From: Deltaproteobacteria bacterium
Lineage (GTDB): Bacteria > Desulfobacterota > Dissulfuribacteria > Dissulfuribacterales > UBA3076
Reading direction: 5' to 3'
Assembly (NCBI GenBank): GCA_013138705.1
Contig: WTCF01000085.1
Span: 1 to 8,439, forward strand
Length of the DNA stretch: 8,439 bases
Shown here piece after piece: positions 1 to 7,032 of the stretch; positions within the stretch are counted from its first letter, which is position 1, and every line of letters starts with the position of its first letter. The notes beneath the pieces are model-generated. The model had not been told where the DNA came from, did not search any database, and worked only from the letters and a program-made list of their open reading frames with translations. The translations under genes were made by a program, and so were the position numbers.

Positions 1-57
1 CACCTGCCAAGGCGGTGTCAAACCAAGGGCCATTTGAAAAAGGTCTATGTCTCTCAT
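1..57 (-). CDS. ISL3-like transposase, N-terminal 19 codons (runs off left edge)
   Basis: The minus strand from 57 down to 1 reads MRDIDLFQMALGLTPPWQV with no stop. The pattern of a short acidic start, then LF/LY, A-LGL-PPW and V, resembles the extreme N-terminus of ISL3-family transposases, which begin this way before their zinc-binding segment (family resemblance from memory, not a search). The rest of the gene, including the DDE catalytic core, lies outside the window, so I cannot say whether the copy is intact. There is no strong Shine-Dalgarno sequence before the ATG, which is common for transposases. The sequence to the right (58-126) would be the IS leader and terminus. Confidence 0.62.
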   Translation of the reverse strand, partial: MRDIDLFQMALGLTPPWQV

Positions 58-126
58 AATGCATAACCAACTATCATTTTTGTTGTCAGTAAATCAAGCT
101 TTACCCACTTAAAACAGCGAGGAGCC
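1..126 (-). mobile_element. End of an ISL3-like insertion sequence (partial)
   Basis: Upstream of the transposase start, the minus strand read inward from 126 begins GGCTCCTCGCTGTTTTAAGT and continues GGGTAAAG. This resembles ISL3-type ends, which often start GGCTC or GGGTC and carry a G-rich tract some 20 nt in. That puts the terminus about 69 bp before the start codon, a normal distance. The next 8 bases outside it (127-134, atttattt) are AT-rich and have the length expected for an ISL3 target duplication. The other IS end is outside the window, so neither the inverted repeat nor the duplication can be confirmed. Confidence 0.45.
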
Positions 127-230
127 ATTTATTTGTTCCATACAGGCGTTACAAAGAATGTAGCCATAACTAGGCAAAATATGATAATAAATAACTAAAA
201 TATCAGTTGACGATCTAAGGGGAAATTACT

Positions 231-372
231 ATGCAGGTTTCAGTGAGGGAGTTGAAAAACGATTCAACAAGACGGTGAAGAATACGCCTTACTGGCAGAA
301 GAGGAAAAGAAAATACGCACGGACCCAGTGGCCAGGACTACGGACATCCTGAAAAAGGTGTTCGGTTTGTGA
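231..372 (+). pseudogene. Decayed antitoxin-like gene (Phd/YefM-type N-terminus)
   Basis: An ATG at 231 follows a good ribosome site (aagggga, 217-223) and reads MQVSVRELKNDSTRR before a stop at 276-278. The V-S-V-R-E-L-K-N opening is typical of Phd/YefM antitoxins, which are usually around 80 residues. A +1 change of frame near 273 gives a second coherent stretch, GEEYALLAEEEKKIR followed by TDPVARTTDILKKVFGL, ending at 370-372. That second frame has a stop at 253-255 and no normal start, so it could only be translated as part of the first. The joined product would be only about 46 residues, so an internal deletion plus a frameshift is likely. No toxin gene follows before the next gene at 428. 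The antitoxin assignment rests on about ten residues and is tentative. Confidence 0.42.
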
Positions 373-413
373 ATATCCCCTGGGGGTGTTTTTTCAGAGA
401 AACGTTTTAGAAG

Positions 414-420
414 AGAGGAG
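414..420 (+). promoter_or_regulatory. Ribosome binding site deciding the AsmA-family start
   Basis: The purine-rich AGAGGAG lies 7 nt before the ATG at 428. This supports 428 over the in-frame upstream start at 386, which lacks such a site and would add 14 residues ahead of the membrane anchor. Confidence 0.75.
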
Positions 421-427
421 CAGCCTT

Positions 428-2230
428 ATGGGTAAGTTGAGCAGGATATTGGTTACGTTGGTTGGCCTGGTTTGCGTCGTACTGATAGGACTTGCGATTT
501 TTGTACACTTCTATCTTACGGAAGACCGTGTCAAGGCCCTGATTATTCCACCGGCGGAGGAGGCCTTGGGCCGGAAGGTACATATAGGGAGTATCGATGT
601 AGGCCTGTTTACAGGCATAACCGTCAGGGATTTCTCTGTTAAAGAAACTGATGGAAAGACGGATTTCCTGAGCACCGGGGAATTTGTCCTAAGATATAAT
701 TTCTGGCCCCTGCTTCAAGGGGCAGTGGTGGTTAGCAAGGTACGTCTGGATGAACCGAGGGTATGTATCCTCCGGGACAAACAGGGAAAGTTTAACTTCG
801 AGAGCCTGGCATTTCTGGCCGAGGGGGAGGAGAAGAATGCAGAGCCGGAGCCGGGCCCTGAAGCCGGGGCTGCACTTCCTTTGGCCCTCACAGTGGAACA
901 GGTGAAGATTGACAGGGCCCAAGTTGTCGTCCGGGATGCAACTGGAGAAATACCTGACACGGATGTAAGGGCGGACCTAGTGGTCGCTCTGGATGTGGGT
1001 CGTGATCTGGCTTCGTTGAGCTATAAGGGAAATCTGAGCTTTGTCGCAGATCTTGTCTACGGTGAAGTCAAACCCAATATCTCGGGAAAGAGTGATTTCG
1101 ATCAGGACAGACTGGAATATGCGGTGGACGTCATTCTGGATGACCAGAAAGCGCGTCTCCGCGGAGAGGTGAAGAATTATGCCAAGGTCCCGGACATACG
1201 CCTGGACATCACCAGCGAGGCTATGGATATCGACCGGCTCCTTGCAGTCCTGGCAGTCCTTCCAGCAGCATCAGAGGCTGGAGAAAAGAGGACGTCTGCA
1301 GAAGAGGTCACAAAGGTATCTGATCAGCCTCCCGGAGCCGCCTTGCCCCCGGGTCTTAGGGCCCTTGGTGAGGTCAAGGTTGGCAGGACCCTTTACAAGG
1401 GGCTTGAGGTAAAGGACTTCCTTCTGCAATACAACCTTGAGAAAGGAATTTTGACTATGAAAGACCTTTCCGCCGGGGTTGCCGAGGGACAGGTTTCAAG
1501 CAGGATGAAAGTGGATCTTAATAAACCAGGTCTCATCTACGGAGGTGATCTCGATGTAAAGTCAGTAAAGGTTCAGGGGCTTTTGCCCGCCTTGGCTAAT
1601 ATCTCCGGCGACATGGTTTCAGGAACCATGGAATCTCACTTCACCTTTTCCGGGGCCGGCATTGAGTGGCCGGTTCTTCGGGATGCCCTGAGCGTTGAAG
1701 GCACTTATGCACTGCGGGATGGCGAACTCCGGGATATCCCGGTAACCGTGGCAATAGCGAAACTCCTGGGGCTCGAGGAGTTGAAAAGACTGTCTTTTGA
1801 GAGCCTTGATGGAACTTTGCATGTAATTAAGGGCAAAGCCGCCATTAAGAGCCGGATGAGCGGGAAGGACGTGGGTGCAAGGGCGGAAGGCACGATCGGG
1901 CTGGACGGCAATCTGGACATGCCGGTGACCTTGCTTCTTTCTCCGGCACTTAGCGAAAAGCTCCGGAAACGTACCTCGGTTGCAAAATACCTGACCAGCG
2001 AAGAGGGACAGACCGAGCTGCGCCTGAAACTGGCCGGAAGCCTGATGCGTCCCTATCCGACTCTGGACACAGCCGGGGTCTCAGAACAGGTGAAAGAGAC
2101 TATCCGGAAAAAGGCCGTCGAGAAACTGGATGAAGCCCTGACCGGCGAAAAGAAAGAGGCAGGGGAAGAGGATGCGGATGCCGGCAAGGATGTGGGCAAG
2201 GAACTTATCAGGGGAATATTAGGGCAGTAA
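428..2230 (+). CDS. AsmA family protein
   Basis: This is a 600-residue protein. A short basic start (K3, R6) is followed by one hydrophobic segment at about residues 7-29, then EDRVK and a stretch with GRKVHIGSIDVGLFTGITVRD, the characteristic opening of AsmA-type proteins. The body is rich in beta-strand repeats. The C-terminal part (about 370-550, including L429-RDGE and later KLLGLEEL and GLDG-L) matches the conserved AsmA C-terminal region. Acidic or Pro/Glu-rich linkers lie near 131-148, and a charged tail near 575-594. The family is anchored in the inner membrane and faces the periplasm; relatives (AsmA, TamB, YhdP) are linked to outer-membrane biogenesis and phospholipid transport. The exact role of this member is unknown. 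It stands 173 bp upstream of the mscS-like gene, so co-transcription is possible but not shown. Confidence 0.85.
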   Translation: MGKLSRILVTLVGLVCVVLIGLAIFVHFYLTEDRVKALIIPPAEEALGRKVHIGSIDVGLFTGITVRDFSVKETDGKTDFLSTGEFVLRYNFWPLLQGAVVVSKVRLDEPRVCILRDKQGKFNFESLAFLAEGEEKNAEPEPGPEAGAALPLALTVEQVKIDRAQVVVRDATGEIPDTDVRADLVVALDVGRDLASLSYKGNLSFVADLVYGEVKPNISGKSDFDQDRLEYAVDVILDDQKARLRGEVKNYAKVPDIRLDITSEAMDIDRLLAVLAVLPAASEAGEKRTSAEEVTKVSDQPPGAALPPGLRALGEVKVGRTLYKGLEVKDFLLQYNLEKGILTMKDLSAGVAEGQVSSRMKVDLNKPGLIYGGDLDVKSVKVQGLLPALANISGDMVSGTMESHFTFSGAGIEWPVLRDALSVEGTYALRDGELRDIPVTVAIAKLLGLEELKRLSFESLDGTLHVIKGKAAIKSRMSGKDVGARAEGTIGLDGNLDMPVTLLLSPALSEKLRKRTSVAKYLTSEEGQTELRLKLAGSLMRPYPTLDTAGVSEQVKETIRKKAVEKLDEALTGEKKEAGEEDADAGKDVGKELIRGILGQ

Positions 2231-2391
2231 CCTAACCGGATCGGACTTTTTTAGGCGGGGACGTGTAGCCCATGAAAAGAAAATCATCTGAATTCGAAAG
2301 GAAAGGATTGGGGGGCGATGGCGGAACAGGTCTTTGATTCGGCACGTAAAGCTTTGACCGGAAAAACCCTGGTGGGAAAAACCGCTATAAA

Positions 2392-2397
2392 AGGAGG
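2392..2397 (+). promoter_or_regulatory. Ribosome binding site of the mscS-like gene
   Basis: A perfect AGGAGG stands 9 nt before the ATG at 2407. It marks the true start of the channel gene, although that reading frame closes after 49 codons. The GTG at 2468, which opens the long middle frame, has no such site. This is the main reason for treating the gene as frameshifted rather than simply short. Confidence 0.8.
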
Positions 2398-2406
2398 ATT
2401 TGAAGC

Positions 2407-3234
2407 ATGGAGATAGATTTAGGCAAGGTGTTGGACACATTGACGGTCTGGGTTTACTCAATACTCAGTGAAACTGGTGGCAGCGATCCTCATAATCATC
2501 ATAGGACGCTGGATTTCCAGACGTATATCAAGACTGTTGGGGAGGCTTCTTGAGAAGAACAACGTGGACGTAACACTGGTCAGGTTTGCGGAAAATCTGA
2601 CTTACTATGCCCTCATTGTTGTAGTACTTATAGCGGCCGTCGGGCAGCTTGGCATTAACACGACTTCTTTTCTAACTATTGTCGGTGCGGCCGGTCTTGC
2701 CATCGGTCTGGCCCTCAAGGATTCCCTTTCCAATTTCGCGGCAGGAGTCATGCTCACTCTCTTTCGGCCATTCCGGGTGGGAGATTTTGTGGAGGCAGGA
2801 GGTGTCACCGGAACGGTCCAGGGCATTACCATATTCAATACAGTGCTTAATACCCCTGACAACCAGAAGGTGATTATCCCCAATAGTATAATCACCAGCG
2901 ATGTAATCACAAATGTGACCGCCAATGATACCCGTCGCGTTGATCTGGTGATCGGTATCAGTTACAGCGATGACATCGCCAAGGCCAAAAAGATAGTCAG
3001 TGACCTGCTCCAGAAGGAAAAACGTGTTCTGTCCGATCCCGCACCAGTTATTGCCGTATCGGAGCTGGCCGACAGAGTGTAAATTTGGTCGTGCGTCCCT
3101 GGGTGAAGACCGGAGACTACTGGACGGTACGATTTGATCTCACCGAGGAGATCAAGAACAGCTTTGACGAGGCCGGTATCAGCATCCCGTTCCCGCAGCA
3201 GGATGTCCATCTTTTCAATGAAAATTCTGCATAA
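2407..3234 (+). pseudogene. mscS: MscS-type mechanosensitive channel, interrupted by two compensating frameshifts
   Basis: The ATG at 2407 reads MEIDLGKVLDTLTVWVYSIL and then loses the family pattern. One base later, from 2468, another frame carries the rest of the channel: a first membrane helix (VKLVAAILIIIIGRW), a second near 2605-2650, and the pore-lining TM3 with GAAGLAIGLAL (composite residue 93 on), DSLSNFAAG, then FRPFRVGDFVEAGG and VIIPNSIITSD of the beta domain. This frame stops at 3080-3082 after SELADRV. The original frame then supplies the missing end, [16 protein letters not shown] to [12 protein letters not shown], closing at 3232-3234. An extra base near 2467 and a lost base near 3074-3076 explain everything. 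Repaired, the protein would have about 275 residues, close to E. coli MscS (286). MscS channels release solutes from the cytoplasm during hypo-osmotic shock. The gene is either a recent pseudogene or intact with two sequencing or assembly errors. Confidence 0.82.
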
Positions 3235-3391
3235 ACCGCAGGCCCGCGCATACGGTTCGTCCTACAGCAATTTTCAGACAGCCTCTTAGGGTCTGACACG
3301 AAAATTACAGACTTGAGGGCTTTACACCGATAAAAAATGCATAGCCGGCACTTTAAAAACCATCCTCAAGACCACAAAGACGGACAGGCTC

Positions 3392-5131
3392 ATGTCTCAT
3401 CCATACTACGATCCTGACTATATCTTCCAAATCCTTGAAAAGGAAGGCCTTGTATCAAAAGAGCAGATCGCTAAATTAACACCCAAGCTCTCCATACCTA
3501 GACGGAAGGGCCAGGATCTTGTGCAATGGCTGGATTCACTGCAACTCCCCCGGGCGGATTCCCCTGACACTGATCTGGAAGAAGCAGATATTATTTCTCT
3601 TATAGCAAGAGATCATAAGTGGACGTTCAGGCGATTGGACCCCTTACGCCTTGATATGGAGGTAGTGACAAAGACACTTCCGGCCTCTTTTGCCAAAAAG
3701 CGCCTGGTACTGCCTCTTTCTTGGGACGATGGAGAGCTCGAGATAGTCTGCTACGACCCCGAAGATCAGGAGCTTCAACAGGATGTCGAGAGGGCATGTC
3801 AGGCCCGGACCCGTATCTCAGTGGCTCCCCGCAGAGACATTGAGCGCATTATAAGTGAATTCTTTGACTTCAAACAATCCATTGCTGCTGCTGAAAATGT
3901 GCTCAAAATTCCAACAGCGGATATATCCAACCTGGAACAGTATGTGCGGCTGGCAGCTCCGGATGTCGTATCCTCAGACAAATACATACACAAGGCAGTG
4001 GATCACCTTTTTCAGTATGCCCTGGATCAGCGTGCCAGCGATATTCACATAGAGCCAAAGCGAACACAGTCCCGGATACGCCTTCGCATAGACGGCATCC
4101 TGCATACCATCTACCGTCTGCCCAGGATAGTGCACGAACCAATATGCACCAGAATAAAAACCATGTCCAGGCTGGACATAGCGGAAAAACGCCGGCCTCA
4201 GGATGGGCGTTTGAAAGTTGCCTGGAAGGAGGATGAGGCAGAGGTCAGGGTCTCTACTATACCGGTTGCCTTTGGTGAAAAGGTCGTGCTGAGGCTGCAA
4301 AGTGCGGAGATACTATTCAGCGACTTAAACAAGCTTGGATTCTCAGAAAAGGACCTTCAGGCCTACAACCATTTTATACAGAATAGTCATGGCATAGTAC
4401 TTGTTACAGGGCCAACTGGAAGCGGAAAATCTACCACGCTTTACTCTACACTTCGACACCTCAGCTCACCGGATATCAATATTATTTCTGTGGAAGATCC
4501 CATTGAGATGGTTTGCGAAGAGTTTAATCAGATAGCAGTGCAAACACAAATAGATGTGACATTTGCTTCAATACTCAGGAACATACTGAGGCAGGACCCG
4601 GACATAGTCATGATCGGGGAGATACGGGATGGTGAAACCGCCCGGCATGCCATACAGGCAGCTTTGACCGGCCACCTGGTCTTTTCCACTCTGCACACTA
4701 ATGATGCTGTCAGTACGATTACGAGGTTGAAGGACCTTGGCATTGATCCTTACCTTATCGCATCCACCTTGATTGGAATTGTGGCACAACGGCTTGTGCG
4801 TATGGTCTGCAAATCGTGCGGTAAACCCGTAATGATCCCGGCGGATCGGCTAAGGGCCTTTGGCTACAAAGCCTCAGAACACGCACAGGCGAAAAAGGGC
4901 ATGGGCTGCAGCCGTTGCCGCAATACGGGTTATTGGGGCAGGATCGGGATCTACGAGGTCTTTTCTGTCTCTGATACAATCAGAGAAATGATCCACTTGG
5001 AAGAAAATGAAGAAGCCATTAAAAAGCAGGCATTCAAAGAGGGAATGAGGACACTAAAGCACGATGCCTGCAGAAAACTTCTCTCCGGGATAACCACCAT
5101 GGAAGAGGTGATCGGAGTTACCTCATCATAG
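3392..5131 (+). CDS. GspE/PilB family ATPase (type II secretion / type IV pilus assembly)
   Basis: This 579-residue cytoplasmic ATPase would power assembly of a type II secretion pseudopilus or a type IV pilus. An N-terminal adaptor domain occupies roughly residues 1-150. The ATPase core shows Walker A GPTGSGKST (340-348, K346), the Asp box VEDPIE (E368), a Walker B region DPDIVMIGEIRD (D402 to about 413, catalytic-type E410) and the His box LHTND (H435). A tetracysteine zinc motif, C473-x2-C476 with C506-x2-C509, is characteristic of GspE and PilB and absent from retraction ATPases such as PilT. Length fits the family. The ATG at 3392 has only a weak ribosome site, but no better in-frame start exists. 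No pilin, platform protein or secretin is present in the window, so GspE, PilB and MshE-like roles cannot be separated. It lies 157 bp after the mscS-like gene. Confidence 0.9.
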   Translation: MSHPYYDPDYIFQILEKEGLVSKEQIAKLTPKLSIPRRKGQDLVQWLDSLQLPRADSPDTDLEEADIISLIARDHKWTFRRLDPLRLDMEVVTKTLPASFAKKRLVLPLSWDDGELEIVCYDPEDQELQQDVERACQARTRISVAPRRDIERIISEFFDFKQSIAAAENVLKIPTADISNLEQYVRLAAPDVVSSDKYIHKAVDHLFQYALDQRASDIHIEPKRTQSRIRLRIDGILHTIYRLPRIVHEPICTRIKTMSRLDIAEKRRPQDGRLKVAWKEDEAEVRVSTIPVAFGEKVVLRLQSAEILFSDLNKLGFSEKDLQAYNHFIQNSHGIVLVTGPTGSGKSTTLYSTLRHLSSPDINIISVEDPIEMVCEEFNQIAVQTQIDVTFASILRNILRQDPDIVMIGEIRDGETARHAIQAALTGHLVFSTLHTNDAVSTITRLKDLGIDPYLIASTLIGIVAQRLVRMVCKSCGKPVMIPADRLRAFGYKASEHAQAKKGMGCSRCRNTGYWGRIGIYEVFSVSDTIREMIHLEENEEAIKKQAFKEGMRTLKHDACRKLLSGITTMEEVIGVTSS

Positions 5132-5195
5132 AAAAAATTGATTAAAACCCTTCCTACATAATTTTTTTAGCAGAATATTTTCAAGTTAATTGAAT

Positions 5196-5335
5196 TTGAA
5201 GTGCCTAAAGTGAGCTAAAGTGCCTAAAGTGAGCTAAAGTTGTGGTGCGCGCTTTCAGCGCGGTTAATATAAATAGACGGAGCGAAGCGATACCTTAACT
5301 TTAGGCACTTCAAACTTTAGCTCACTTTAGGCACT
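5196..5335. repeat. Palindromic intergenic element with nested direct and inverted repeats
   Basis: A 19-nt unit, tgcctaaagtgagctaaag, occurs twice in tandem (5202-5220 and 5221-5239). The 22-nt sequence at 5200-5221 (repeated at 5219-5240) has a perfect inverted copy at 5314-5335. A second inverted match pairs 5196-5211 with 5298-5313 (16 nt). Each unit is itself built from two related 9-10 nt halves, AGTGCCTAA and AGTGAGCTAA. Between the arms lies a small GC hairpin at 5248-5262 (6-bp stem, cgcgct/agcgcg, TTC loop) and an AT-rich stretch ending in ggagcgaagcgatacc. No coding potential is apparent. The layout resembles a MITE-like or REP-like dispersed element. As RNA it could fold in at least two alternative ways, and it may also end transcription of the upstream ATPase gene. 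Confidence 0.85.
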
Positions 5336-5368
5336 GTTTCGGTTTATCCGGGTTAGAATAATAACACC

Positions 5369-5406
5369 GAGCCTCTTACAAAATCCGGAGTTTTTGCAAA
5401 AGGCTC
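5369..5406 (+). other. Imperfect hairpin in the leader of the TraB-like gene
   Basis: gagcct (5369-5374) pairs with aggctc (5401-5406), tt (5376-5377) with aa (5398-5399), and caaaa (5379-5383) with ttttg (5392-5396). There are two single mismatches, and the loop is tccggagt. It lies 21 nt before the start codon at 5428, so it would be in the 5' leader. It could be a leader hairpin or a weak terminator of upstream transcription; function is unknown. Confidence 0.4.
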
Positions 5407-5427
5407 ACACTTATTGGAAAAATATTG

Positions 5428-6621
5428 ATGCTGGATCAAGAACGATTAAACAGAGATTATCCCTCGGACGTACAGGTCATCCATCTAGGAACCAGGGAGA
5501 TTATCCTTATCGGCACGGCTCATATCTCCAAGGATTCGGTCGATTTGGTCCGCAGGGTGATAAAAAGCGAAACGCCGGACTGCGTGTGCGTGGAGCTTGA
5601 TGCCAAAAGGTACGAGACGCTGTCCAAAAAGAAACGTTGGGAATCCCTGGATCTTAAGGAAATCATACGCAAAAAGCAGCTCAGTACCCTGTTGTTCAAC
5701 CTGATGCTGGCTTCCTACCAGAAAAAGCTGGGAAACCAGCTTGGGGTGTTGCCCGGCACAGAACTTCTGGTGGCAGTGAAGACTGCGGAGGAAAAAGGGA
5801 TTCCCATAGCCCTGTGCGACCGCGATGTCAGGGTCACTCTGCGGCGGGCCTGGCATGCTACATCCTTTTTCAAGAAAAACTATCTGCTGGCCAGTCTATT
5901 CGCTGGATTGTTTGATCGGACTGAAATCACCGAAGAAAAGCTGAACGAATTAAAGAAAACAGATGTCCTTTCAGAACTTATGCTGGAACTGGGGCAGGCC
6001 TTGCCGGAGCTGAAGCGGGTCCTTATCGACGAACGAGATACGTTTTTATCCGAAAGAATCAAGAACGCAGAGGGCGAGCGAATCGTTGCAGTGGTGGGAG
6101 CAGGCCATGTCGAGGGAATCAAAAAGGCGTTGCTGGAAGACAGGCATGCCCAGATGGAGGAAATCAATGTTATTCCGCCTGTCTCCCCGATCTGGAGAAT
6201 TCTGGGCTGGTCTATCCCTGCGGTAATCCTTGCCTCTCTCGGAGTAATCGCATGGAACAAAGGGTGCGATGTAGCTGGTGATAATATTATTTACTGGATC
6301 TTGGCTAACGGCATTCCTTCTTCCATAGGGGCCATGCTGGCCTTAGCGCACCCGCTTACCATTGTCTCCGCCTTTGCCGCAGCGCCTGTGACCAGCTTGA
6401 CGCCTGTCATCGGTGCCGGCTACGTCACCGCCTTTGTCCAAGTTTTGGTTCAGCCACCGGTGGTCAGGGAATTTGAAACAGTACTGGAAGACATGTCCAC
6501 GCTGATCGGCTGGTGGAAAAACAAGCTGCTTAAAGTCTTTTTGGCTTTTTTGCTTCCAGGCCTCGGTAGCATGATCGGCTCCTGGATCGGTGGGTATGAG
6601 ATCATCTCCAACCTGTTTTGA
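5428..6621 (+). CDS. TraB family protein with C-terminal membrane domain
   Basis: This 397-residue protein belongs to the TraB family (related to the enterococcal pheromone-shutdown protein TraB and to archaeal and eukaryotic homologues, some annotated as putative metalloproteases). Conserved elements visible are LGT-E with IGTAHIS (G29, H32), VELD (55-58, E56), CDRDVRVTLRR, DERD (R203-D204) and VGAGHVEGI (H227). The Glu and His pattern is the basis of the proposed metal-dependent activity; no substrate is established here. From about residue 255 onward the protein is hydrophobic: 255-277, roughly 286-340 with several helices, and 367-390, so it is an integral membrane protein with its catalytic-like domain first. 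ATG 5428 is preferred over the adjacent TTG at 5425; the ribosome site (tggaaa) is weak. It follows the palindromic repeat and probably has its own promoter. Confidence 0.85.
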   Translation: MLDQERLNRDYPSDVQVIHLGTREIILIGTAHISKDSVDLVRRVIKSETPDCVCVELDAKRYETLSKKKRWESLDLKEIIRKKQLSTLLFNLMLASYQKKLGNQLGVLPGTELLVAVKTAEEKGIPIALCDRDVRVTLRRAWHATSFFKKNYLLASLFAGLFDRTEITEEKLNELKKTDVLSELMLELGQALPELKRVLIDERDTFLSERIKNAEGERIVAVVGAGHVEGIKKALLEDRHAQMEEINVIPPVSPIWRILGWSIPAVILASLGVIAWNKGCDVAGDNIIYWILANGIPSSIGAMLALAHPLTIVSAFAAAPVTSLTPVIGAGYVTAFVQVLVQPPVVREFETVLEDMSTLIGWWKNKLLKVFLAFLLPGLGSMIGSWIGGYEIISNLF

Positions 6622-6774
6622 GATCAATTAATCGTACTCCGTTAATATGGACACCATCGCCGTTCTTTGCTACAAGTGAACTGAAGACGTTTTGCGGTTC
6701 CCCTGAAGACATGGAGGGTCCAAAAAGTCTGGATCAAAAGGGTTACTTCCTGAGATATGGTGTTAACTTTTAAC

Positions 6775-6780
6775 AAGGAG
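6775..6780 (+). promoter_or_regulatory. Ribosome binding site deciding the lipoprotein start
   Basis: AAGGAG is 9 nt before the ATG at 6790. It falls inside the longer in-frame reading that begins at 6757, so the internal ATG is the true start and gives a clean signal peptide. Confidence 0.75.
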
Positions 6781-6789
6781 AAGAGGACT

Positions 6790-7008
6790 ATGAAGCGAAG
6801 ACTCACAATTTGGATTTTGGCATTGACCCTCGTCGGGGCATTCGGTCTCATCGGGTGCGACAAGAAAGAAGAAACAGGCGCTGAGCAGGTGAAGCAAGAT
6901 GTAAGCGAAATGGCCGAAGAAGGAGCCAAGGCAACCGAGCAGGGTGCCCAGGCCGTGGGGGAAAAGGTAGAAGAGGCTGCTGAAACCGTGAAAGGGGAGC
7001 ACAACTAG
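6790..7008 (+). CDS. Small Ala/Glu-rich lipoprotein
   Basis: This 72-residue protein starts MKRRLTIWILALTLVGAFG and has the lipobox LIGC with the lipidated cysteine at C23, so it should be cleaved by signal peptidase II and anchored in a membrane. The mature part is about 50 residues, highly charged, rich in Glu, Ala, Lys and Gln, and without proline or further cysteine. It is almost certainly a single amphipathic helix, with a periodic pattern such as GAKATEQGAQAVGEKVEEAA. The residue after the cysteine is Asp (D24); in E. coli Asp at +2 favours retention in the inner membrane, though the rule may not hold here. It resembles small entericidin-like or LEA-like stress lipoproteins only in composition. 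Function is unknown. It lies 168 bp after the TraB-like gene and ends just before a strong palindrome. Confidence 0.78.
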   Translation: MKRRLTIWILALTLVGAFGLIGCDKKEETGAEQVKQDVSEMAEEGAKATEQGAQAVGEKVEEAAETVKGEHN

Positions 7009-7032
7009 AGGATTCGCAGGAACTCGGAAAAG

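Noticed and set aside
180..185. TATGAT as a possible -10 box before the antitoxin-like remnant.
   Set aside because: The region is AT-rich and no matching -35 box is found at a suitable distance, so it is not distinguishable from chance.
2272..2337. 21-codon frame starting MKRKSSEFERKG between the AsmA-type and mscS-like genes.
   Set aside because: Too short, no clear ribosome site, no recognisable motif.
2318..2416. Small reading frame of 32 codons (MAEQVFDSARKALTGK onward) that overlaps the mscS-like start and ends in GGFEAWR, like the end of a rhodanese motif.
   Set aside because: The rhodanese-like ending is produced by translating the AGGAGG ribosome site and the next start codon, and no other rhodanese feature is present. 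Nothing supports it as a gene.
2440..2490. Programmed +1 frameshifting in the mscS-like gene.
   Set aside because: No stop codon, slippery run or internal Shine-Dalgarno-like stimulator is present at the switch point, and a second, opposite change is needed near 3075.
5196..5335. Considered as a short CRISPR array because of the tandem repeats.
   Set aside because: The units are directly adjacent with no spacers, and inverted copies are present, which does not fit a CRISPR array.
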